26,151 bases of DNA, taken from Methanomassiliicoccaceae archaeon (GTDB lineage Archaea > Thermoplasmatota > Thermoplasmata > Methanomassiliicoccales > Methanomethylophilaceae). The notes below the pieces were generated by a model, which was given only the letters and a program-made list of their open reading frames with translations, was not told the origin of the DNA and made no database searches. Location of the stretch: NCBI GenBank assembly GCA_031260545.1, contig JAIRJQ010000053.1:1-26151 (forward strand), written 5' to 3'. Below, one piece after another: positions 20,404-26,151 of this stretch. The position numbers and the translations under genes were made by a program. Every line of letters starts with the position of its first letter. Within the stretch, counting starts at the first letter, position 1.

Positions 20404-21570
20404 CTATAATTTCACCCCCAGGTAGTTGACCTTTTTGGCCTTCTTATCGATCATGTCCGTGAATACCGTCTTGAGAACGTCCACTCTTGCGTCACGCCCT
20501 CCCAGTCCGTACACGTAACTGTACATCTCCGGCATCTTATCAAGACATACCGCCGATGCGACCACGTCCTCATACAGCGGAGAGTATCCGCCGAGCGTCA
20601 TGAACTTGTCCATGACGGCAACTCCCTTTTTACCTTTCACGGCCTTTGCAATGTCCTTTGACGGTAACGGCCTGTACAGGCGGGGCATCATAACGCCGAC
20701 CTTCTTCCCTTCCTTTCTTAATATGTCAACAGTTGCCTTCATTGTACCGAACGTCGATCCCAGACAGACGGCCACATAATCCGCATCATCGCACTTGTAT
20801 TCCTCAACGAGGCTGTATTTACGTCCGGTCATCTTCGCGAAATCCTTGAAGACCTTTTCTGTCACATCCAGTGCGGCGTCCATTGCCATCTTCATCTGGT
20901 ATCTGTGCTCATAGAAGAAATCAGGGCTGTCCATCACTCCGTATGTCACAGGGTTCTTAAGATCAAGCAGCGGATATACGGGTTTGTATTCGCCAACGAA
21001 TTCTTTGACATCATGCGTGTCGATCGGCGTCATACGTTCTATCGCATGCGTTAAGATAAAACCGTCAAGACAGGTCATCATAGGCAGCTGAACATCCTTG
21101 TGCTCTGCGATCCTTAATGCTATGATCGCGTTGTCATACGCTTCCTGCACATTCTCGGCAAATATCATCAGCCATCCCGCGTCCCTTGACGCCATCGCGT
21201 CGCCGTGGTCGCAGTGTATGTTGATCGGTGCGCTCAATGTCCTGTTGGAAACGGCCATGGTCAGCGGCATCCTCAGTCCTGATGCGATCCCGAGCATCTC
21301 CCACATATACCCAAGACCAACGGACGCCGTTGCCGTTACGGTCCTCGCGCCGGCCGCTGCCGATGCGATGCATAACGTCAGCGCACTGTGCTCCGATTCC
21401 GTACAGACGAATTCTGTGCTTACCTCGCCGTCAGCGACGTAATCCGAGAAACGTTCAACGATTATCGTCTGCGGTGTTATCGGGTATGCTGCGCACACAT
21501 CGGGATTGATCTGTTTCCATGCCATAGCTATGGCGCTGTCACCGTTTATTGCAATATCCTTATGTTCCAT
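20404..21570 (-). CDS. porA: Pyruvate:ferredoxin oxidoreductase, alpha subunit
   Basis: 388 residues, typical of archaeal four-subunit POR. The N-terminal pyrimidine-binding domain begins GDSAIAMAWKQINPDVCAAYPITPQTIIVERFSDYVADGEV, followed by FVCTESEHSAL and GARTVTATASVGLGYMWEM, all standard PorA blocks. The central part contains NRTLSAPINIHCDHGDAMASRDAGW. The C-terminal domain has VAVCLGSTFGTMK and VGVMMPRLYRPLP. Translation starts at ATG 21570 with GAGTGATC, made of the porD stop region, as ribosome-binding site. It ends in TAG, and the next in-frame stop (TAA) follows only two codons later. Confidence 0.96.
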   Translation of the reverse strand: MEHKDIAINGDSAIAMAWKQINPDVCAAYPITPQTIIVERFSDYVADGEVSTEFVCTESEHSALTLCIASAAAGARTVTATASVGLGYMWEMLGIASGLRMPLTMAVSNRTLSAPINIHCDHGDAMASRDAGWLMIFAENVQEAYDNAIIALRIAEHKDVQLPMMTCLDGFILTHAIERMTPIDTHDVKEFVGEYKPVYPLLDLKNPVTYGVMDSPDFFYEHRYQMKMAMDAALDVTEKVFKDFAKMTGRKYSLVEEYKCDDADYVAVCLGSTFGTMKATVDILRKEGKKVGVMMPRLYRPLPSKDIAKAVKGKKGVAVMDKFMTLGGYSPLYEDVVASAVCLDKMPEMYSYVYGLGGRDARVDVLKTVFTDMIDKKAKKVNYLGVKL

Positions 21571-21575
21571 TCAGA

Positions 21576-21836
21576 TCACTCCAGTACCATCGTTATCGCT
21601 TTTTTCGGGCATACTTTAGCGCATATCCCGCATCCTTTGCAATGCGTCATCCTGAAATCGCAGAACTTCCCGTCATTGACGATAACGGAATCATCGGGAC
21701 AGTATATCCAGCACGTCATACAGTCGATGCATGCCTCTCTGTCCAATATCGGTCTGAACGATCTCCAGTCCCCCGTCTCAAATTTCAATGCGCTTCCGGG
21801 CTCTATCACACGGCCTCCGGGTACGAGCGACATCAC
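21576..21836 (-). CDS. porD: Pyruvate:ferredoxin oxidoreductase, delta (ferredoxin-like) subunit
   Basis: 86 residues. Two classic [4Fe-4S] motifs are visible: C36-x2-C39-x2-C42-x3-C46-P and C66-x2-C69-x2-C72-x3-C76-P. The subunit carries electrons between the catalytic centre and external ferredoxin. The length and position between gamma and alpha are normal for archaeal POR operons. Its ATG overlaps the porC stop (ATGA), and GGAGGTGA, a strong ribosome-binding site, lies inside the end of porC four bases before it. Confidence 0.97.
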   Translation of the reverse strand: MMSLVPGGRVIEPGSALKFETGDWRSFRPILDREACIDCMTCWIYCPDDSVIVNDGKFCDFRMTHCKGCGICAKVCPKKAITMVLE

Positions 21837-22387
21837 TTCACCTCCGCGTATGCGCGCTTCAGCGCTGACAGATTCTTTATGATGATCTTATCCGGCAATT
21901 TGCCGGTGAACTTAGATGTCATCTGATCCTCCAGGGAACCGAATGACACTATCGGCGAGACCTTCACGAGAGCGCCGAGCATCGAAGTGTTCGCCATAGG
22001 TTTTCCTATTTCTTCGGTCGATATCTTCGTTGCGTCCACAGCGTAGCATTTCACATCGGTCCCGAGAGCCTCACTGAGCTCTTTCGACGATCCGGAATAA
22101 TTTGCGAGGACGACGCTGCCCTTTTTCAGACCGGCCGTTATTGACTTAACTTTGCCGACAAGCGTCGGATCGAGAACGATAACAATGTCAGGCTCATAGA
22201 CCTGGCTGTGCACCCTTATCAGATCCGATGATATCCTGGTGAACGCTCTGATGGGCGCACCCATTCTCTCGGGGCCGAACTCCGGGAACGCTTTAACGTA
22301 TTTGCCTTCCCTTATGGCGGTCTCGGCCAGTATCTCATTGGCCGTGACGACACCCTGTCCGCCGCGGCCGTGCCAACATAATTCCAT
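21833..22387 (-). CDS. porC: Pyruvate:ferredoxin oxidoreductase, gamma subunit
   Basis: 184 residues. MELCWHGRGGQGVVTANEILAETAIREGKYVKAFPEFGPERMGAPIRAF is the characteristic gamma-subunit N-terminus, with the GRGGQG motif. DIVIVLDPTLV and a C-terminal KPMANTSMLGALVK block follow, as usual. The frame is open upstream to 22426, but those codons overlap the TATA box (22425-22437), so ATG 22387 is the start. AGAGGGTTAG about 11 bases before it may be the ribosome-binding site. It is the first gene of the por operon, divergent from ppsA. Confidence 0.96.
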   Translation of the reverse strand: MELCWHGRGGQGVVTANEILAETAIREGKYVKAFPEFGPERMGAPIRAFTRISSDLIRVHSQVYEPDIVIVLDPTLVGKVKSITAGLKKGSVVLANYSGSSKELSEALGTDVKCYAVDATKISTEEIGKPMANTSMLGALVKVSPIVSFGSLEDQMTSKFTGKLPDKIIIKNLSALKRAYAEVK

Positions 22388-22424
22388 GTTCAAATCTAAC
22401 CCTCTTTCAATAGCAAACAACGGC

Positions 22425-22437
22425 ATATATATTAAAA
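22425..22437 (-). promoter_or_regulatory. TATA box of the por operon
   Basis: Minus-strand TTTAATATATATG predicts a start of transcription near 22404 and a leader of about 17-20 bases before porC. Confidence 0.65.
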
Positions 22438-22555
22438 CTTGCGCTATTTCATTGTTAAGACGGCAGCAACAGTGCGTCTATCTGTTTCTGTTCTGCGACA
22501 AACGCAGAAAAATATGAAATTAGATACGATAAGCGTAGCATATACAACATATATC

Positions 22556-22565
22556 GTTATAAATG
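22556..22565 (+). promoter_or_regulatory. Upstream candidate TATA box of ppsA
   Basis: GTTATAAATG places the start of transcription near 22587, inside the 20-base palindrome. Confidence 0.4.
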
Positions 22566-22570
22566 TTAAA

Positions 22571-22590
22571 TTTTTAGGTATACCTAAAAA
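22571..22590. promoter_or_regulatory. Perfect 20-base palindrome, probable operator between por and ppsA
   Basis: TTTTTAGGTA followed by TACCTAAAAA is its own reverse complement across all 20 bases. The core TTAGGTATACCTAA resembles half-sites of dimeric winged-helix regulators such as the DtxR/MarR-like families. It overlaps the predicted start site of the upstream ppsA promoter and lies about 180 bases upstream of the por transcription start. The regulator is unknown. Confidence 0.65.
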
Positions 22591-22610
22591 AATTACCTCA
22601 ACCGTGAATA

Positions 22611-22620
22611 GTATTATATC
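22611..22620 (+). promoter_or_regulatory. Proximal candidate TATA box of ppsA
   Basis: GTATTATATC predicts a start of transcription near 22642 and a leader of about 35 bases that would begin just before the GCAA hairpin. Confidence 0.5.
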
Positions 22621-22645
22621 CTATCAGGCGATTTAGAGGCCATAT

Positions 22646-22661
22646 GCGGCCGCAAGGCCGT
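22646..22661 (+). promoter_or_regulatory. Leader hairpin with GCAA tetraloop before ppsA
   Basis: CGGCC-GCAA-GGCCG forms a five-pair GC stem, extended by one G-U pair, with a GNRA loop. It ends six bases before the GGGG of the ribosome-binding site and 15 bases before ATG 22677. It could stabilise the transcript or modulate translation. Confidence 0.45.
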
Positions 22662-22676
22662 TAAAAGGGGATGCCA

Positions 22677-24980
22677 ATGAAAAGAATAGCAAATGTCAAC
22701 GAACTGCGCGTGAACGACATACCGTATGTAGGAGGGAAAGGAGCGAATCTCGGCGAACTTACGTCAGCGGGTTTCCCGGTACCGAACGCCTTCGTACTGA
22801 CAACGGTGGCGTATGATCATTTCATGGACAAGAGCAAGATACTCAAGAAGATCGAGAAAGAACTGGCATCCATCAGCAAGGACAGCGATCAGTCCCTGAC
22901 CGATGCGTCAGCGAGAGTAAGAGAGCTGTTCGAACAGTTCGAGATCCCGGCGGACCTGAAGAAAGAGATATTGGACTCATATGTGAGTCTATTCCCCGGA
23001 GGGAAGAAAGGATTCGTCGCGGTAAGGTCAAGCGCCACCGCCGAAGATCTTCCGGATGCGAGCTTTGCGGGTCAGCAGGAAACATTCCTTAATGTTTCGA
23101 CCCCGGACGACCTTTTGGACAAGGTCAGAAAATGCTGGTCCTCGCTTTTTACTGCGAGAGCGATATCATACCGCGATAAGCAGGGTTTTGCGCACAGCGA
23201 TGTGAAACTTGCCGTGGTCGTGCAGAGGATGGTCAACTCGGAAGTATCCGGGATAATGTTCACCATGGACCCTAACAGCGGAAAGGACGATATAATCGTG
23301 GAAGCGGGCTTCGGATTAGGCGAGGCGATCGTCGGCGGCGAAGTTACGCCGGATATGTATGTCATCAACAAAGGGCACATGGAGATAGTTAAAAAACGAA
23401 TTGCGACGCAGAAATGGAAGTACATCAAAGGCAATGACGGAAAGACACAAAAGGCCGATGTTCCGAAGGAATATCAAAAATCACAGAAGATCGATGATAA
23501 ACATATAATCGAGATCGCGTCCATCGGACGGCAGATCGAGATACACTACGAAAGGCCGATGGATATCGAATGGTGCGTTGAGGACAACAAAGTGTACATA
23601 GTTCAGGCCAGACCGATCACCGCGATGGGCAACAGTTCCAGTAATGAAACAGCGAACGAGAACACAGGCGCCGACATATTGACGACGGGGCTCGGCGCGA
23701 GTCCCGGACTGGCCACAGGCCCGGTGAAGTTCTTCGACGACGGGATGAGCCTTGATATAGTGAAAGAGGGGGACATCCTCGTAACGACGATGACAATGCC
23801 CGATATGGTGCCGGCTATGAGCCGCGCCGTTGCGATAGTCACCGATGAAGGAGGCATGACCTGCCACGCCGCCATCATATCAAGGGAACTGGGGACGCCT
23901 TGCGTCGTCGGTACGGGGGATGCGACAAGCGTCCTGAGGGACGGGATGGTCGTCACCGTCGACGGAACGGCAGGCGTGATATATTCCGGGGATGTGACAA
24001 AAGGGAATGCAAGCCCCGCTGCAACGCAGGTGGTAATGGCGCCAAGCGCCCCTATAACCGGTACGAAGGTGATGGTGAACCTCAGCATGCCCAATAAGGC
24101 CGAAGAGGTCGCGAAGCTGCCCGTGGACGGTGTGGGGTTGATGAGGATAGAGTTCCTCTTCACCAACTATATCGGAGAACACCCGCAGTATGTGATAGCC
24201 AACGGCAGAGCCAACGAATTGGTGAACAAACTCGCCGAGGGCATCGGGAAAGTGGCAAGGGCATTCTATCCGCGTCCCGTCGTCCTGAGAACATCCGATT
24301 TCAAGAGCAACGAATACCGCGATATGAAAGGCGGGATCGACTACGAGCCGATGGAATCGAACCCGATGATAGGGTGGAGAGGGTGCTCCCGTTATGTCTC
24401 AGACAATTACAGAGAGGCGTACATGTGCGAACTCCGCGCAATAAAGAAGGTACGCGACGAGATGGGAATGAAGAATCTCTGGGTGATGTTGCCCTTCGTC
24501 AGAACGATCGAAGAGGTCGAAGAGATAACAGATATGATGAGGTCCGTAGGTCTCAAAAGAAGCAAGGACTTCAAACTGTACTTCATGGCCGAAGTTCCGG
24601 TGAACATATTCATGGCGGACGAGTTCTCAAAGCATTGCGACGCGTTCTCCATAGGTTCCAACGATCTGACGCAATTGGTGATGGGCGCCGACCGCGATTC
24701 CGACATACTGGGACGTATGGGTTACTTTGACGAGAGGAACGAGGGTGTGAAGAGGGCGATAAGCCATTTGATACGTGTCGCTCATGAAAACGGCGTACCG
24801 GTGAGCATATGCGGCCAAGGCCCGTCGGTATATCCAGAATTCACTGAATTCCTTGTCAGAGAAGGCATCGACAGCGTATCGCTGAACCCCGACACCGTGG
24901 TGAAAACAAAGACGATGATAGCTTCCGTCGAACAAAAGCTGATGCTTGAAGGGATAAACAAACTGAGATCGAAGCTCTGA
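22677..24980 (+). CDS. ppsA: Phosphoenolpyruvate synthase (pyruvate, water dikinase)
   Basis: 767 residues, normal length. It converts pyruvate + ATP + H2O to PEP + AMP + Pi for gluconeogenesis. The N-terminal ATP-grasp domain begins VGGKGANLGELTSAGFPVPNAF and contains FVAVRSSATAEDLPDASFAGQQETFLNV. The swivelling phosphohistidine domain has DEGGMTCHAAIISRELGTPCVVG, with catalytic His at about residue 397. The C-terminal TIM barrel shows GLMRIEFLF, SIGSNDLTQLVMGADRDS and SICGQGPS, with the catalytic Cys at about 712. Of two in-frame ATGs, 22671 directly abuts GGGG while 22677 has it at six bases, so 22677 is preferred. It is divergent from por, whose product pyruvate is its substrate. Confidence 0.97.
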   Translation: MKRIANVNELRVNDIPYVGGKGANLGELTSAGFPVPNAFVLTTVAYDHFMDKSKILKKIEKELASISKDSDQSLTDASARVRELFEQFEIPADLKKEILDSYVSLFPGGKKGFVAVRSSATAEDLPDASFAGQQETFLNVSTPDDLLDKVRKCWSSLFTARAISYRDKQGFAHSDVKLAVVVQRMVNSEVSGIMFTMDPNSGKDDIIVEAGFGLGEAIVGGEVTPDMYVINKGHMEIVKKRIATQKWKYIKGNDGKTQKADVPKEYQKSQKIDDKHIIEIASIGRQIEIHYERPMDIEWCVEDNKVYIVQARPITAMGNSSSNETANENTGADILTTGLGASPGLATGPVKFFDDGMSLDIVKEGDILVTTMTMPDMVPAMSRAVAIVTDEGGMTCHAAIISRELGTPCVVGTGDATSVLRDGMVVTVDGTAGVIYSGDVTKGNASPAATQVVMAPSAPITGTKVMVNLSMPNKAEEVAKLPVDGVGLMRIEFLFTNYIGEHPQYVIANGRANELVNKLAEGIGKVARAFYPRPVVLRTSDFKSNEYRDMKGGIDYEPMESNPMIGWRGCSRYVSDNYREAYMCELRAIKKVRDEMGMKNLWVMLPFVRTIEEVEEITDMMRSVGLKRSKDFKLYFMAEVPVNIFMADEFSKHCDAFSIGSNDLTQLVMGADRDSDILGRMGYFDERNEGVKRAISHLIRVAHENGVPVSICGQGPSVYPEFTEFLVREGIDSVSLNPDTVVKTKTMIASVEQKLMLEGINKLRSKL

Positions 24981-24995
24981 TCTCACTTATTTTTT
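24964..24995. terminator. Hairpin terminator shared at the ppsA / CBS-ParB convergence
   Basis: TGAGATC (24964-24970) pairs with GATCTCA (24979-24985), spanning the ppsA stop codon, and is followed on the plus strand by CTTATTTTTTCTTC. The T-tract is at the same time the lysine-coding end and stop of the opposing gene, so the two genes share the site. Confidence 0.6.
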
Positions 24996-25850
24996 CTTCT
25001 TCGGCGGAGCAACATGATTGCTGTTGCCCAGCCGTTCATTTAATTTCGCCATCTCGTCGCTGTCCATGAGCCTCGTTGTCATCTCAATGAACGGATGTTT
25101 CGATCCCTCTATGATCGTCACATCATCCAATGACCATAACCCCCATTTCTCTGCGGTCTTTTCCAGACCCAATCTGACATCATAGTTGTCCGGTTCTAGA
25201 ACAACGGCATTGAACGTTTTGGCGCCCATTTGTTTCGCCGCCATTATCCTGTGGTGACCGTCAACGATAAGATAACCGCCTATACGTTTCACAACTATCA
25301 GCGGTTCGTTCAGCCCCTTTTTGATCTCATACGAGCGGCCGATGAGCTCGTCCATGAAAACTTCCTTCTGAGTAGGAAGTACATCCTCGATAGGGATGTC
25401 CATATTCGTCATTTTCAGATGTATCCCGTTCTGCTGCTCCAGGAATGTCTTTACCGACATCACTTTCGATGGTCTTGATTTTTCGATATGAGAACGAACG
25501 ACGTCAATGTTCGAGATGATCCCGATAAGCTTCCCCTGTTTGTCTATGACCGGAAGATTTCTGAGACCGTACCGGAAAAGTACGCGCATCGCGTCATCCA
25601 TGGACATCTCGGGAACGGCGCACATGGTCCCCATCTTCATGACCTCGCGTATCTTCGCGTCCGGCCTTTCACCGAATCTTAGCAACTCTTTCGCAGTTAT
25701 GAAACCGACGAGATATCCTTTCTTCGTCACCGGAAAACCATGGAAATCCGAATCGCATATCATATCTGCCACTTCTTTCACTGTCATTTCGGGTTCGACC
25801 GATCGGACGGATGATATCATATAGTCGGCTACGTTCGGCTGCTTCGGCAT
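24987..25850 (-). CDS. Tandem CBS domains fused to a ParB/SerK-like domain
   Basis: 287 residues. Residues about 8-60 and 70-122 are two CBS motifs (VADYMISSVRSVEPEMTVKEVADMI...GFPVTKKGYLVGFIT and REVMKMGTMCAVP...LPVIDKQGKLIGIISNIDVV), which together form a Bateman module binding an adenosine nucleotide. Residues about 150-235 form a ParB/sulfiredoxin-like domain with KEVFMDELIGRSYEI and the motif D197-G-H-H-R201. This motif is shared by ParB-like enzymes, including the archaeal ADP-dependent serine kinase SerK and SbnI. There is no helix-turn-helix DNA-binding domain of chromosomal ParB. A nucleotide-regulated small-molecule kinase is therefore plausible but unproven. The protein ends in PPKKKK. 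It has its own TATA box and a short leader. Confidence 0.85.
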   Translation of the reverse strand: MPKQPNVADYMISSVRSVEPEMTVKEVADMICDSDFHGFPVTKKGYLVGFITAKELLRFGERPDAKIREVMKMGTMCAVPEMSMDDAMRVLFRYGLRNLPVIDKQGKLIGIISNIDVVRSHIEKSRPSKVMSVKTFLEQQNGIHLKMTNMDIPIEDVLPTQKEVFMDELIGRSYEIKKGLNEPLIVVKRIGGYLIVDGHHRIMAAKQMGAKTFNAVVLEPDNYDVRLGLEKTAEKWGLWSLDDVTIIEGSKHPFIEMTTRLMDSDEMAKLNERLGNSNHVAPPKKKK

Positions 25851-25876
25851 GTTAACGTCCAGTAAGCGTTACGAAT

Positions 25877-25885
25877 GTTAAAATC
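25877..25885 (-). promoter_or_regulatory. TATA box of the CBS-ParB gene
   Basis: Minus-strand GATTTTAAC is centred about 31 bases before the ATG at 25850. Confidence 0.5.
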
Positions 25886-25910
25886 TGTCGTTTCCCGGAA
25901 AACCTTAAGT

Positions 25911-25918
25911 GTTAAATA
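25911..25918 (+). promoter_or_regulatory. TATA box of tRNA-Asp
   Basis: GTTAAATA is centred about 29 bases before the tRNA and is preceded by CCTTAAGT. Confidence 0.5.
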
Positions 25919-25943
25919 CTGCCTCACTATTGACGAATCTGCA

Positions 25944-26019
25944 GCCCTGATAGTGTAGTGGCCTATCATGAAGCCCTGTCGAGGCTTCGACCCGGATTCG
26001 AATTCCGGTCAGGGCGCCA
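25944..26019 (+). tRNA. tRNA-Asp(GTC), CCA encoded
   Basis: Acceptor stem GCCCTGA/TCAGGGC, discriminator G at 26016, then CCA in the genome. The anticodon loop CTGTCGA inside the stem AAGCC/GGCTT gives anticodon GTC. The T-arm is CCGGATTCGAATTCCGG. G10, A14 and G15 are present. The sequence is strikingly like the tRNA-Glu at 3137 in its D- and anticodon arms. Confidence 0.97.
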
Positions 26020-26028
26020 TTCCTCTTC

Positions 26029-26151
26029 TCAAACCTTCTGCCTTCCGATGAACATAACGTTGAGTCCGTTTATCCTCTCGTCGTATGTGACCTCTGCATG
26101 GACGGAGAACACTTTCATCAGGTTCTCGGATGTTATGACGTCCGTTGTTTT
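26029..26151 (-). CDS. C-terminal end of a probable ABC transporter ATP-binding protein (FecE/FepC-type)
   Basis: Forty codons on the minus strand enter from the right edge and stop at TGA (26029-26031). The peptide TTDVITSENLMKVFSVHAEVTYDERINGLNVMFIGRQKV resembles the tail of iron-siderophore/cobalamin-type ABC ATPases, where VIT.ENL..V[YF].V.AEV is common. The Walker motifs are outside the window, so the call rests on the tail alone. Confidence 0.45.
   Translation of the reverse strand, partial: KTTDVITSENLMKVFSVHAEVTYDERINGLNVMFIGRQKV

Noticed and set aside
22571..22590. Palindrome as an end of a mobile element
   Set aside because: No transposase, target-site duplication or second copy is seen; its place at a promoter fits an operator better.
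24987..25850. Chromosome-partition ParB function for the CBS-ParB protein
   Set aside because: There is no helix-turn-helix domain, no parS-like site and no ParA neighbour in the window.

Overview
This window looks like ordinary chromosome of a euryarchaeon. Archaeal markers are Sec61-beta, archaeosine synthase, the archaeal G10 tRNA methyltransferase, a PorCDAB ferredoxin oxidoreductase, PyrBI, and AT-rich TATA boxes about 25-30 bases before many start codons. The large repeat-rich surface protein and the overall gene set fit a gut-type Methanomassiliicoccales (Thermoplasmata) methanogen best. That placement is inference, because no rRNA or methanogenesis marker is present.

Layout: (1) 1-1977, minus strand: an overlapping trio of an ACT-domain regulator, homoserine dehydrogenase and a citramalate-synthase-type enzyme cut by the left edge, with a palindrome in the promoter. 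(2) 2068-3212: tRNA-Ser(GGA), nadE, tRNA-Glu(CTC). (3) 3253-8407: a TerC-type membrane protein, an 827-residue acidic, disordered-looking protein of unknown function, a CPA2-type cation/proton antiporter and Sec61-beta. (4) 8546-11244, minus: TrmG10 and ArcS, two enzymes that both modify the tRNA D-arm region. (5) 11245-16300: a long AT-rich leader and a surface protein of about 1537 residues made of tandem Ig-like and InlB/Flg_new-like repeats, closed by a hairpin terminator. (6) 16426-18620: pyrB, pyrI, a UPF0200-like P-loop kinase and a small unknown protein, tightly packed; then DUF92 from its own promoter. (7) 19466-24980: the porC-porD-porA-porB operon on minus, divergent from ppsA on plus. 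The 290-base gap between them holds a perfect 20-base palindrome and a leader hairpin. (8) 24987-26151: a CBS-ParB/SerK-like protein, tRNA-Asp(GTC) and the tail of a probable ABC transporter ATPase.

Metabolic logic: Por makes pyruvate from acetyl-CoA and CO2. PpsA turns pyruvate into PEP for gluconeogenesis. The citramalate-type enzyme uses pyruvate and acetyl-CoA to start isoleucine synthesis. PyrBI commits carbamoyl phosphate to pyrimidines. Most of the window is housekeeping.

The parts most worth a second look are the acidic protein with its recurring short motif, a probable non-standard start of porB, the por/ppsA control region, the CBS-ParB protein and the homogenised repeats of the surface protein. 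I did not find a clear new multi-gene system.
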